A stretch of 64,000 nt of DNA. Origin: Echinarachnius parma (Eukaryota; Echinodermata; Echinoidea; Clypeasteroida; Echinarachniidae). The notes under the pieces are model-generated. The model made no database searches and was not told the DNA's origin. It saw only the letters and a program-made list of their open reading frames with translations. How positions within the stretch are numbered: position 1 is the stretch's first letter; each line of letters starts with the position of its first letter. Made by a program: the position numbers and the translations under genes. Positions 43,926 through 55,254 of the stretch are shown here, piece by piece. The stretch lies in NCBI GenBank assembly GCA_037951105.1, contig JBAMJV010011236.1:1-64000 (forward strand), written 5' to 3'.

Positions 43926-44520
43926 CAAAAAGAAACACAGGGATATATATAGAGAGGTACACAAATAGATTGATGTATAGGATATATGGATATCTACACT
44001 TTTCCGAATGAATTAAATAAGTTAAGATCAGAAATGAGTCCACATCTTCAGTAGATTAGTAACGAGGTATAATGCTAGGAAGGCTGCTGGCACGGATACA
44101 ACTATTTCTTAAAGAAGACGTCCACCTAGAAAACAGAATGATGCATTCAATTTCAACGTAGAATTAGACCAAGTATTAGTAACATTAAATTCATGAAAAA
44201 TATTTAAAGCTAAAATGTATTGTATCTACGTCACTCAAATAAGTTCAGCCAAATTGGTATTCTGAAACTGTTCTTATAAGGAATAGCGATTTGCTAAATA
44301 TATTTTGGTGACGTAGATTATAACGTAGATACGATAAATGTTATCTAAAAATCCTTTTTAGAATCGACCCCCTGGACGGATAGAAAATAGTACACAGTTG
44401 AGAAATTAAACATGACCATTTGAGACCAGGATAAAGGTAGTGTGAGCGATGCATTTCGTAATAATCACACGAAAGGCATCAATCTTGTTGGCATGCAGGC
44501 TCATTTAATCTTGAGGGCAT
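43926..44520. other. Gene-free stretch; first copy of a ~1-kb spaced duplication
   Basis: GAGCGATGCATTTCGTAATA and GGCATCAATCTTGTTGGCAT at about 44445-44505 recur at about 45432-45500, together with the preceding GTTGAGAAATTAAACATGA. No coding pattern. Confidence 0.6.
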
Positions 44521-45240
44521 TTAAAGGGACATACTAACATTGTCCAAATCCTCAAAATAACTTGTTTTATTTGTATTAACAATAAAATCATGGGACAGGT
44601 TTCGGTTTTTCAAATTTCCCTTTCATTACAAAGATATGTACGATCAAAGTATTCAGATAAGAAAAACTCCGGTGGAGTTTTGAAACCGTGTACAAAGTGA
44701 GTGCGGTGAGTTAGTGAATATCACTCATTACTTGGCCATGCAATGTCCAAATGACTTGACATTTTCACACAATACCCTGTGGACATATGAGATAACAACA
44801 ATATACATTGCATCAACCATTCATCACTTTTTGCACATGTCAACAAAGTTACTATAGATCCCTTTAAGTGACATTGTCCAAATCTTCAAAACATATACTT
44901 GGAACTCTAGTGGTCCTCTCATACCTTGTCATATTCATATTAACAATAACAAAACACGGTACAGGTTTCGGTTTTTCAAATTTCCATTTCGTTCAAAAGA
45001 TATTTACGATTGAAGTGTTCAGATGTTAAACTGTCTACGGGATAATTTAAGCCGTGTACACAGTAAGTGCAATGAGTTAGTGAATATCACTTTGCATTTT
45101 TGCTCATTTCTCGGCCCCAAAAAATCCAATTAACGTGAAATTTTCACACATTAGTTTGTGGACATATCAGATCACACCAATATACATTTTATTAATCCCT
45201 CATCACTTTTTACACTTGTCAACAAAGTTACCATGGTTAC
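44521..45240. mobile_element. Two MITE family A copies head to tail
   Basis: The first copy (44521-44867) has both ends: TTAAAGGGACATACTAAC and GTTACTATAGATCCCTTTAA. The second (44868-45240) starts at GTGACATTGTCCAAATC and ends at ACAAAGTTACCATGG with eroded termini. Both share CGGTTTTTCAAATTTCC and TTTTCACACA with the family. Confidence 0.75.
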
Positions 45241-45889
45241 TAATTTAGTAACTATCAATTAAATTATCAATATCAACGTATAATGAGATCCATTATGAGT
45301 AATACCGTCGGTTCGTGGAAAAAAAAAATAAAGTGTAACATTTTATTTATTTTAAATTTGAATATCGTCATGGACGGGTAGAAAGGAGAACACAGTTGAG
45401 AAATTAAACATGAACATTATTTTGGCACCAGTATATAGTTAGTGCAAGCGATGCATTTCGTAATAATCACGCGAAAGGCATCAATCTTGTTGGCATGCAG
45501 GCTTGTATTTTAAGCTTGATGGCATTCAAGCGTGATGCATCGTAAGAACTGAACGAACAGAATGATGGAATAGTTTTAAGGTGAACGATGTTTTCATATT
45601 ATTATTTCGATAGGAGGATATCGACTGAAACATATTCTAGGCAGGCATTCACTAAAGGATGTTCATGTTAGCCATGGTTTAAAACTACGGAGCGACATCG
45701 AGAAAAAAAGTGTATTCTACTTAAAATGTCGAAGCAACACATTTTGCTAAATAAACGCATCAAATTAAGGTGTATGTTCTCAGATGGTGATTTTTAATTC
45801 GTGACAATGGTTAGCAAGCATCAATGGCGGAGTCATAATAAATATAGCAAATGCAATTTCCACTACTTATCTACAAGCAGCATCTAGTA
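45241..45889. other. Gene-free stretch; second copy of the spaced duplication
   Basis: Holds the repeat described for 43926-44520 (here 45377-45511). Nothing coding was seen. Confidence 0.45.
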
Positions 45890-46232
45890 ACATTGTCCAA
45901 ATCCTCAAAATCCGATTGGAATTTTAGCAGTTCCCTCATACCTTGTTGTATTCGATTTTTAGAATTTCCCTTTCGTTAAAAAGATATTCAAGATTGAAGT
46001 GTTCTGACGGTAAACTATCCACTGGATAGTCGTAACCGTGGACAAAGTCAGTGCAATGAGTAAGTGAATATCACTTTCCATTTTTGCTCATTACTCGGCC
46101 ATGTAACATCCATTTAACTTGAAATGTTCACACAAGACCCAGTGGAGATATGAGATATAATATTACATTGTATCAACCATTCATCACTTTTTGCACATGT
46201 CAACAGAGTAATACTATATAGATCCACTGGCG
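45890..46232. mobile_element. MITE family A, copy with eroded ends
   Basis: Starts CATCTAGTAACATTGTCC and ends ATGTCAACAGAGTAATAC, then TATATAGATCC. The interior carries the family core (AAAGATATTCAAGATTGAAG, TTTTTGCTCATTACTCGG). Confidence 0.7.
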
Positions 46233-46239
46233 TACTGGT

Positions 46240-46510
46240 GGGGGCTTGGGGGGGGGGGGGGCGCCCCCCCCCCCAATAAAATTTCAATCATGGCTTATAT
46301 CTAATTCGATGCAGTGATTAAATAAAGGGTTATTTCTTTATACAAGATAACTCAGATTTTACTTCATGTCAAGTCAAATTTCCGTCCTAAGTATGCACCG
46401 TCAAGATTGCATAATTCCAAGTAAAACATGCAAAAACACCCTTAACGTGCACGGACGGACACCCCCTACCATCACACCCTCCCATCACCCTCCCCCTCCC
46501 CCCCCCCCTT
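46240..46510. repeat. G-run/C-run hairpin and a second C-rich tract
   Basis: At 46240-46274 a G run is followed immediately by a C run (…GGGGCGCCCC…), forming a near-perfect hairpin. A C-rich stretch follows at about 46483-46508. The plus-strand frame at 46366-46773 is proline-rich only because of it. Confidence 0.8.
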
Positions 46511-47259
46511 CGCTCCCTCGGGTATCTGTCTTGTCTACGACTGGAATACTTTGTTCATGTTGTTCTATCATACATAATGTGGCTTTTGATGCACTGTTTG
46601 AATTGTATATGTCACTTTGCGATTATTATTTTGGTGGTGCATATTTTGTTTTTTTTATGAAACAAAAAAAACTCTTTTTCCGGTCGAATCATGACGCACT
46701 TACCCACATTATAGTACATCTTGTCAGAATGTTTTTTCTAGGTATGTACAACAAATTTCTATGGCACCGCTAAAAGTATCGCGATATTTTTTTGTTTTCC
46801 TCCAACCTTATAACTATTACTTTTATATACAAAAATATAAACATTAACCTTATTTCAATGACAAAGCACACCTCTCACATCGGGACTCCCGCCACTTTTG
46901 TGGAAGTGGGCCTCTTATGGTCAAAACTATTCTCTTACAACACTTAATTATAATATAATAATAATAAAGCTAACAAAACAAAAAAAACATTTATTCATAA
47001 ATAAATACTATTTTAGCGCTACTATTAAATATCGCGATATACTTTTCTCTTTTTTTCTTTCTTCTTCATAATATACTAATTCCTAACAAATTAGTGCAAA
47101 CATTTCGTGGGCTTATTTTGTGCATGTTAGTACAAAGAGCTAATACAAGATACAATAATTGTCTTTTTTTTCAGTTCACTTACAAACTGAAGTAATCATA
47201 ATACATGTGAGAATAACAGACACCCAACAAAAGTAATCAAGACAATGCATTAACATATT
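46511..47259. other. Gene-free stretch with a recurring CGGGACTCCCGCC motif
   Basis: CTCACATCGGGACTCCCGCC occurs at about 46872. Nearly the same sequence returns at 47511 and 47758. No coding pattern. Confidence 0.5.
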
Positions 47260-47482
47260 AAGCCCTCTGCAGACAGAGCCGACTCGACCCGATCCGACTG
47301 GTTTCAATCAGGCTAGAGTTGGGCCGGTCGGTCGGAGCCGATTCATCGTGTTGAATCGGCCCCAACTGGCATCCGACTGTCTCTCGACTGGCAAAATGTG
47401 TTTCGCGAGGCACTGAAAACTGAGCCGATCCGAATGAAAACCAGTCGGATCGAGTCGAGTCGGCTCTGTCTGCAGAGGGCTT
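47260..47482. mobile_element. TIR element with TTA target duplication (223 bp)
   Basis: Left end AGCCCTCTGCAGACAGAGCC, then GACTCGA, and right end TCGAGTCGGCTCTGTCTGC, then AGAGGGCT, are perfect inverted repeats of 27 bp. TTA flanks both sides (47258-47260 and 47482-47484), as in Harbinger-type insertions. The interior is GC-rich with several CCGACTGG motifs. No coding capacity. Confidence 0.85.
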
Positions 47483-47934
47483 TAAAGACGCACTGCTTTT
47501 AATGCTTTTCTCACATAGGGACTCCCGCCTCTGATGTGTAGATCCATTTGAGTAAAATACATTTTGCGAAAGTTAATGTTATTTCATGATGGCTATGAAT
47601 CACAAATATTAATAATAATATTCTCCAAAATTAATTACTAACCATCGACAAATTTATGTACGGAAGATCACAAAAAGGGGTTACAAACTATAATTTATTC
47701 ATTTATATTAATGACGTTATATTACACTAACAAGGTCAACTGATTTCGATGCTTCTATCACATAGGGACTCCCGCCACTGATGTGTATACTAGTTTGGCA
47801 TCAACATAATTATATACATACTCGACAATATTTTATGCAATTAACTAAATTATACATGTAGCGACACGACAATCAACATTATACAATAATCACGCCTATT
47901 CACTTCGATGCTGTTCTCACTTAGTCATTTATAA
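47483..47934. other. Gene-free stretch with repeated motif units
   Basis: Two further copies of CACATAGGGACTCCCGCC, followed by CTGATGTGTA, occur at about 47514 and 47761 (247-bp spacing). Confidence 0.6.
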
Positions 47935-49910
47935 TGACTGCATTATACTTCACCAAGGTCATTTCAATGAGTCTGCCATTAGAATAATTGTTTTGGCTGC
48001 CCCAAAGTGTATTGTGGGCATTAAAATCACCCACAATTATATAATTACGCTGTTTTGCATAAGAACAAATTATATCCAAAATATGTTCATCTAATTTCTT
48101 ACATGGATTATAAAAATTAACTAATGTAACCCTTTACCCCCCTACAAATAAAGATATTTTTTGCAATTCTATCTCTTCATCGCATACACATGATACATAC
48201 GTATGCGTCATAATTCATTATAAATATATATAGCACACCCTCCTCTAGATTGCTCCTTTCTGTTCCTATGTAAACACTGATAGTAAGGAATATTCAAAAT
48301 TATATTCCCATCGTACCATGTTTCTTGTATACAAATGAACCGGTACGTCATTTCAGTATTATGCAAAAAATGTACTAATTCTTGGCCCTTGCCCAAACAT
48401 ACCTTGGGCATTCCATTGTAGAATATGGAGTGCGGCCAACATAATAAATTCAATCAATTTCATTTCATTTATGAATGCCTTCTCTTTAATTTGTAAGAGC
48501 CTTTCGGCTGCAACTTTAATCATATTAATATTATATAATTCATCAATTCGGTTATTGTCCTTAATTAACACTGAAATCAAAGCCATTTGATTATGAGATT
48601 AATGAACTTTTCACCATCCTCTATCGTGATGTTGTATTTGTCTTGGGGTTTCCTTCTTGGAATAAAGTCTTTTTCACTCCTTTAGTCTTTCGCTGATTTT
48701 GTTTCATTGGTACTTCATTTGAGCGGGAGGTGAGTGAGGATTGGGTGGCTACTTTATCCAAAAGTATACCTGTTGGTATTCCAGCACTGCTTGTTGTTTG
48801 GATTGATTCTCCCACTACATTTAATGTCTTACTTTTATCGGGTGCATTACCTATACCATGACTACTAGATTGTTTTTCCAAGGGAAGGGCTACTGCACCA
48901 TTCTCGTTTGGTTTTGTAGTGTAAATCTTTGTTGCTTGCGCATACGAAATGTTATGTTCTATTTTCATCTTTTGAATAGCTTGAGCGGTTTTGGCTATTT
49001 GGCAGCCACCGTAAGCTGCCCGCCGAATGGGTGCCCCCGCAATTTACGCACTCAGGCGTTTCTTTTGGGGGGCACGAGTCAAAATTGTGCTATTCCCCGC
49101 ACCTAACACATCTTTCTTTGTGCCAACATTGTTGAATAGAATGTCCAAAACGTTGACACTAAGAGCCTTTTCACATTGGCGAAAATGCGTGATTTCAATC
49201 ATGATTTGAGTTATTTTTCACTCCAATCACGGTATTTTCGACGGTGTGAACACTAATTGGAATCACGAATCGCGGAACTCAAAGCATGCTCCAGAGGTGT
49301 TTTCAAATCATGATTCACTCAAATCACAGTGCGAATCGGTAGTGTGAACGGCTTGACCTCCAAAACATGATTTGGGAGGCGGAGCTTATGTGACCTTACA
49401 TGCACTTCCACCAATAAACGGGGCGCTCTTCGCTTCGAATGCAGTCATGCAGTGTAATACTAGTGTTCTCCTTGTTTGATTGACAGGTACGTCTCCAGAA
49501 ACTGTGATTGTAATCACAGTTTGTTTTCGTAGTGTGAAAGCAAGGCAACAGAATCACCGTGATTGTAAACATAACTCCAATCATGATTGCAATTACCAGT
49601 GTGAAAACGCTCTGAGTCTGTGCCACACACCTTTTGAATGGATTTAGCGATCGTGAGTGGGCTAACATTTTTTAGGTTTTTTGTTTTATCTATAGCCGAT
49701 AGCAAAATCTTCAATTCATCCTCCTGTTTGGGTGGTGGGGCTTGTTTTGGGGTTTGAAAAGGGATATCCTGGGTGTCCGAGTCAGATGTGGAATAATCGG
49801 AGGAATAATGTCCATTTAAATTCTCTACATTGAGACTACCTTCTCTTGCTCTTTTTTTTCCCGCGTCGACGTTGTTTGGGAGTGAGCACTTCTTGAAAAA
49901 CCTCTTCATG
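47935..49910 (-). pseudogene. Jockey-like LINE: ORF1 with zinc knuckles and 5' part of ORF2
   Basis: Minus strand. ORF1 starts at 49909 (MKRFFKKCSLPNNVDAGKKR) with an acidic, Ser/Pro-rich N-terminus, and is interrupted at 49612-49163 by a MITE. It resumes with gag-type CCHC knuckles: CQRFGHSIQQCWHKERCVRC and CVNCGGTHSAG, with one stop between them. A Lys/Gln-rich tail runs to 48621. ORF2 begins with an AP-endonuclease: HILQWNAQG at about 48410, a frameshift, then CIQETWYDGN, RNRKEQSRGG and, near 48060-47990, IIVGDFNAHNTLWGS with NGRLIE. The EN catalytic landmarks (N, E, D-F-N) are visible. The element stops before any reverse transcriptase, so it is a 3'-deleted copy. ORF1/EN order and zinc-knuckle spacing fit the jockey group. 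Confidence 0.8.
49163..49612. mobile_element. MITE family H inserted in the jockey-like ORF1 (450 bp)
   Basis: Left end GAGCCTTTTCACATTGGCG and right end CCAGTGTGAAAACGCTC are inverted repeats of 17 bp. The interior is full of AATCATGATT- and CGTGATT-type palindromic words. A second copy lies at 52229-52547. It separates the N-terminal part of ORF1 from its zinc-knuckle part. Confidence 0.75.
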
Positions 49911-50632
49911 ACTAGATCTAGAGTCTACCTCTATAGGATCATTAGCCGCCATTTTAGACTATGTCTAAAATGGCGGGAAATCCAATGTTAGTCTGTGCAG
50001 TGCAAAAATAAGCCCACTATGTTTGCCTACCTTTACCACGGTGCCATCAATCCAAGAATCCGTGTTTCCAAATCCACACTCCAAAACAAATTATACAAAT
50101 TCCAAAAAGCAATATACTACAAACAACAACAAACTATATAAGAATATGAAGAGCGAGGGAGAGAGGGACGAAACACGTCCAGTCTCCGCGACCTTCCCCT
50201 TTGTTTCCCCTTTGTGATGCGGATTTGGTTTTGCCCCCCCAAAAGTTTTTGCTCATTACGCAATTGACTAGATCCCTTGTTTTCATGTTTTAGACGATGG
50301 TTCACATAAATCTCCTTTGTGAGTTCCAGCCAAAGCCTAAAGTAAACATGTTCTAGAATTAACCCGACTGTACTGGCCTTTACCCCTCTTTATCTGATCC
50401 CATGTGCGCCCTAATGCATGGTGTCATTATCTACAGGTGGTTGTTTTATTATTTTAAAGAATCAACATGTTGGATTAACGTGTTTTAGGCTACACCTTCC
50501 GCGTGGTTAAGATTATTAGCCCGAAGCACGCCTCCAAACAAAATATACGTCTCCATTTAGCAGCTGCAGTACCGTACATGCCACATTTTACAGTAATGAT
50601 AACGCATATTAATTTAAATTTTGTTTATCCAG
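49911..50632. other. Gene-free stretch upstream of the plus-strand GPCR exon
   Basis: Probably an intron or 5' flank of the receptor. A short inverted repeat (GCCGCCATTTTAGAC at about 49949 and GTCTAAAATGGCGG at 49963) flanks the LINE boundary. No other exon was recognised. Confidence 0.45.
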
Positions 50633-50882
50633 AGCGGCAATGCGACTCTATTCGGGACAGCCTTCATGGTCGCCGATTCTACCCTCCAGATGAGCCCGTC
50701 ACCAACGAGGTCCCCGACCACGACCTCGAACGAAAACAGCGCGTACGTGAACCCTTACCCCGACGAACACGTGGTCCACACGATCTATCTGGTCTGGACG
50801 TTAGTCATCATGTTCACTGGTTGCCTTGGAAACGTGCTTGTCATCTCGGCCGTTTGGCTTCACCGAAGCCTCCGTAACATCG
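50633..50882 (+). CDS. Rhodopsin-class GPCR exon (N-terminal tail and TM1), melatonin-receptor-like
   Basis: The exon runs from the acceptor TTTGTTTATCCAG (ending 50632) to a GTAAGT donor at 50883: 83 codons plus one base (phase 1). It starts with the sequon NAT in SGNATLFGTAF, has a Ser/Thr/Pro-rich extracellular tail, then AYVNPYPDEHVVHTIYLVWT into TM1 with GNVLVI (Asn 1.50), and ends at SLRNIG in the first intracellular loop. An in-frame TAA at 50615 closes the upstream frame. Translation could start at ATG 50666 or 50690, but the paralogous exon at 4842-5004 has no ATG, so an upstream exon is more likely. The remaining six helices are not found in the following 13 kb. The break after LRNxG matches the coding intron of melatonin-receptor genes. 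Ligand unproven. Confidence 0.8.
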
Positions 50883-50899
50883 GTAAGTAACTCTAAAAA

Positions 50900-51033
50900 A
50901 TAACAACAACAACAACGACGACGATGATGATGACTGTGATCGTATTGCCGTGATGATGATGAGGAGGATGAGGAGGATGAAGATGATGATGATGATAATG
51001 ATGATGATGATGATGGTGATGAGGATGATGATG

Positions 51034-51064
<31 letters not shown>

Positions 51065-51065
51065 T
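50900..51065. repeat. (GAT)n microsatellite in GPCR intron
   Basis: ATG/GAT/GAG trinucleotides run from about 50912 to 51064, starting less than 40 bases after the splice donor. The isoleucine-rich minus-strand frame over it is an artefact. Confidence 0.9.
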
Positions 51066-51994
51066 ATAATTATGATTATTTAACGACGTTAGGTTTTTTC
51101 GCATTTGTACAATTTTGATGACATCGATTTGAGTTACAACTAGCAACATACATAATTTTCGACATCTTATTTCTAAAAGTCTCCATTGGAGACTTTCAAC
51201 TATGTGCAAAGCTAGTCCAATGAGTTAGCAAATATCATATGACATTTATTTACGATGGAATTTTCATACATCACTCTGCGGCATATTAAATCAAAGAAAT
51301 ACATATGACATCAACACTTTGTCATTTTTATTTGTTTTGCACAAGTAAATTAAGTTACTAGATGCCTTTCAGTCAACTCTTCACCGATAACTGCTGATCA
51401 AGTATTTACTTCAAAAGTGTTCTTAAAAAGAAAAATGAAATGCTAAGTGTGGGCGCCAAGACAAATTCAAGTCGCCATGCTCGCGGACGCTCGTTCTGGC
51501 GCTACATGCAAATGTGTTATCTGATCCAACCTGACGTCTCCATGGCCATGACCGTGAAGGCCGCGACAGTTTATTAACCCCTCATTCTCTGATCTTGCTG
51601 AAGTATATTGGGAACGCGAAATGACCTTGCCTTTACACGCTATATTTGGACATGTATTTAATATGCATCTAACGTGTGTAATGCAGAATCTCTCTCACCC
51701 TTTCGGCATTTTTTCTTTCCCTTTTCACTCTCTCATCGAAGCCCCATACACTCTATAGATAAGTGTTAGACATTCTTAATGTCTTATTTAAACTATCCAT
51801 CATTAAATAAACAATCTACAGTCTTTCTTGTTTCGATGAGGGACTTTCCCTTCGACCATGCATATCATTCTGTAATAGTGATTAAAATAATTATCGCGCC
51901 TCTTCCTCTGGTACATAATAGGGGTTTTTATCGTTCAACAACGTGTACATGGTATAAGTCATGATAAGTGCATGTTTGAGTCGCAGTAAAAAGA
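51066..51994. other. Intron-like stretch with a decayed family A MITE
   Basis: Positions about 51155-51370 keep weak family A similarity (AGTCCAATGAGTTAGCAAAT, AAGTTACTAGATGCC). The rest shows nothing recognisable. Confidence 0.5.
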
Positions 51995-52228
51995 AAATTA
52001 CAGATGGACTGAAGTGTTCAGATTTGTATTTATCCACTGGAAAGTTATAACTGTGTACAAAGTCATCGCAATGAGTTAGCGAATATCACTGTGCATTTTC
52101 GGTAATTACTTGGCAATATAACGCGATATCTTCACACATATTTACTCAGTGGACATATCTGACCACAACAATATACATTTCACCAACCATTCATCACGTT
52201 TTGCACATGTCAACAAGTTACTAGAGCT
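51995..52228. mobile_element. MITE family A, partial copy
   Basis: Shares TGTACAAAGTCATCGCAATG, AGTTAGCGAATATCAC and TTGCACATGTCAACAAGTTA with the family. The left half is missing. The right end is joined to a family H MITE. Confidence 0.65.
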
Positions 52229-52547
52229 CCAATCACGGTATTTTGTTGATCGTGTTAAAGCAAACTAGACTCACGAATCGCGAAACTCTAATCGTGGTCC
52301 GGAGGTTTGCTAATCATGATTCACTCAAATCACAGTGCAAATCTCTAGTGTGAACGGCTTGACCTCGAAATTGTTTGATTGACAGGTGCACAGAAACACG
52401 TCTCCAGAATCGCGATTGTAATTACGGTCTGCGTGAAGTCTATATTTTCCTGGTGTGAAAGCAAGGCAACAGAATCACAGTGTTTGTAAACATGATTACA
52501 ATCATGATTGCAATCACGATTTAGCTTGTGTGTGAACGGGCTTTAAT
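52229..52547. mobile_element. MITE family H, second copy
   Basis: Shares CTCCAATCACGGTATTTTG, TCAAATCACAGTGCAAAT, GTGAACGGCTTGACCTC and GTGAAAGCAAGGCAACAGAA with the copy at 49163-49612. The right end GTGTGAACGGGCTTTA is intact; the left terminus is lost at the junction with the family A MITE. Confidence 0.7.
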
Positions 52548-52614
52548 AAATCACACGTAAATTGAGGTTGGGGAAACTCCTTCAACCTGAACAAAATAAT
52601 GTCCCTTGCACGAA

Positions 52615-54453
52615 CGTATGGCAAGGCGTTTTCATTTTTATTCCTATTTCTTGATAGCAATTACCATTGCTTAACAACAGAAAATAATTTCTTGATATCA
52701 AGAATTCATTTCTTGATATCAAGAATTGAATTCTTGATATAAAAAATTGTTATAGTGATTGATTTCGTGCGCGAAAGTATTGCACAAATTTATTTGGATT
52801 TCGAGCTCAAAAGTAGTGCAGAAATTCACAGTTGAATTCGAACGCAAAAGTAATGCAGAAATGCATTCTGATTTCGAGCTCAAAAGTAGTGCAAAAATTC
52901 ACAGTTGATTTCGAGCTCAAAAGAAGTGCAGAAATTCATAGTTGTTTTCGAGCGCAAAAGTAATGCAGAAATTCATTCTGATTTCGAACGCAAAAGTATT
53001 GCACGAATTCATGCTGAGCGGTGCGGTGTCGAAAGTCAATGTATCGCGAGTATTCAACTAATGCAAGAATTAATTTTAAGATATGTTGCCAGTTTGCAGT
53101 GCATTGAATGTCTCGGTGATTTTCCTTGTAGCAAATATTTCTTTGATACTATTTAAACATATGTTTATTTAGACCATTTATACATGTTGAATTGAAAATG
53201 TAGGACGTGATTTGTTTCTGGTTTAATCACTTGTTATAAAACATACGAATACGCGTCTTTCAAAAACGTAAAACGGCAACATATCACGAAATCATTTCGT
53301 GATATGTTGCCAATGGCCGTTGCGCAAACCTGTTGTAAAGATTGTCCCGTGTGCAATAATATGTCCACGTTTTTCTGAATAAATAATTTTATATTGTACT
53401 AAGTCATGTTAGTTGAAATAAAAATGTCAGATGTGATAATTTTCCAGAAAAAATCTTCTAAACAGACTTACAAAACACGCGTTGTAAAAACATAAATTGG
53501 CAACATATCACGAATTCATGCCACGTGCACAGAAGTCATCATTGAAATACACCACGTGGCATGAATTCGTGATATGTTGCCAATTTATGTTTTTACAATG
53601 CGTGTTTTGTAAGTCTGTTTAGAAGTCTTTTTGCTGGAAAATTATCACATGTGACGTTAATATTTCAACTAAAATACTAAGTACATTTTAAAATTAATTA
53701 TGCAGAAAAAAACGTGGACATATTTATTGCACACGGGACAATCTTTACAACAGGTTTGCGTAACGGCCATTGTGTTTCGTGATATGATGCCGTTTTACGT
53801 TTTTGAAAGACGGGTATTCGTATGTTTTATAACAAGTAATTAAACTAGAAAAAAATCACGTCCTACATTTTCAATTCAACATTTATAATTGGTCTAAATA
53901 AACATATGTTTAAATAGTATCAAAGAAATATTTTGCGTTCAAAATCAGGATGAATTTGTGCACTAGTTTTGCGCTCGAAATCAACTGTGAATGTTTGCAC
54001 TACTTTTGATCTCGAAATCAGAATGAATTTTTGCATTACCTTTGCGTTCGAAATCAATTGCGAATTTGTGCAATACTTTTGCGCTCGATATCCAAATAAT
54101 TCTTGCTATATCAAGAATTGAATTTGTACGATCAAAAAATGATTTCTTGATATCAAGAATTGAATTCTTGATATCAAGAAGTGAATTATTGATATCAAGA
54201 AGTGAATTCTTGATATCAAAAACTGAATTCTTGATATCAAGAATTGAATTATTGATATCAAGAAATGATTTCCTGTTGTTAACAAACGACAATTCTTGAT
54301 ATCAAGAATATAATTCTTGATATCAAGAAATGCATTCTTGATATCAAGAATTGAGTTCTTGATATAAAAAAAAAACAATAGAATTCTTGATATCAAGAAT
54401 TGAATTCTTGATATCAGGAAATATGAATAAATGTTAAAACGGCTTGCCATACG
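52615..54453. mobile_element. Foldback element, ~850-bp inverted arms
   Basis: The centre of symmetry is at about 53540, where ATATCACGAATTCATGCCAC and its inverse GTGGCATGAATTCGTGATAT face each other. Going outward, both arms hold the same domains: an inner unique part (AAATTGGCAACATATCACG, TGTTGTAAAGATTGTCCCG, ACATATGTTTATTTAGACC); a tandem array of about 36-bp units (ATTTCGAGCGCAAAAGTAAT, then GCAGAAATTCA); an outer array of TTCTTGATATCAAGAATT units (larger on the right); and ends with CGTATGGCAAG. No transposase. The layered tandem-repeat arms resemble sea-urchin TU or fly FB foldback transposons. A clean target duplication could not be read. Confidence 0.8.
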
Positions 54454-55195
54454 AACGAGTTTACCGCAGGATATAAACTCATCAGCGCACGACTCTTCCT
54501 CGAAGATAAATCTATTCACCGCAAAAAAAACCCAGGTGTACCATATATCAACTCTATTTATGTGAAATGTAATTTCTCGTAGGCAAGGGGTTAACTTTGT
54601 CGTTACCTCGATGGCGAGAGCAAATGCTGAAAGTTCGGAATTTCTACAAGCAAAATTCCCCAGAGTGATGTGGAAATCTCTGGCGTCGACAACATGTTTT
54701 GAATGCAATGTTGCTTTGGCATTGATTGAGGTAGACCGTAAGTTGGCGTTCATTTGGAAACTAATTCAAATTTCCATCTGTTTATTTTGATTATAATGTG
54801 CGATGCGAATTCACAACATCCTTGAAGTTTTTTACACTCGTGTAATAATGTTCATTATCAAAACACTTCGAATAAATCCGTGTCCATCAGTAATCGCATG
54901 CGCATTATTTAGAATTGTGTGTTCCTATAAAGCATCAATGCACACCGAAACATAATATTTTTTTGTATGTTCAAGTTCTCAGTTGACATTCTTTTTGCGG
55001 GTTAGAAAAAACATTCCATGAATCACAATAATACCCAGTGCATCAAGTTGGTGGAAATTCAAAACCAGTGATAAAGAATTCAAATGATGGCAGAAAAAAC
55101 AATCACTTTGTAGTCTAGCACTCAGGCTCATTTCCTTTTTATTCTGAGTACTTGTATCATGTATTAATATATCCTTTCACCAAGTTAGAAGAAAA
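54454..55195. other. Gene-free stretch, nothing recognised
   Basis: No exon or repeat was identified. The minus-strand frame ending at 54753 is mostly the foldback repeat read through. Confidence 0.4.
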
Positions 55196-55254
55196 ATCGG
55201 TAGAGCGCCGGTCTGGCAATCCGGAGATCTCGGGTTCGAATCCCGGATGAATCC
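55196..55254 (+). repeat. tRNA-like sequence (pseudo-tRNA, GGC anticodon loop)
   Basis: ATCGGTAGAGCGCCGG resembles a D-arm and A box. CCGGTCTGGCAATCCGG folds into an anticodon arm with a CTGGCAA loop, and CTCGGGTTCGAATCCCGG is a good T-arm and B box. The 5' acceptor strand and half of the D-arm do not pair with the 3' side (ATGAATCC). It is therefore probably a tRNA-Ala-like pseudogene or SINE head rather than a working tRNA. Confidence 0.5.

Noticed and set aside
50621-50632. TTG at 50621 as start codon of the GPCR frame
   Set aside because: The TTTATCCAG here is better explained as a splice acceptor, and the paralogous exon has an acceptor at the same place and phase.
53981-54753. Repetitive minus-strand proteins with LDIKNS/FLISRIQ heptads
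   Set aside because: They come from the TTGATATCAAGAATT outer array of the foldback element; several frames are open at once.
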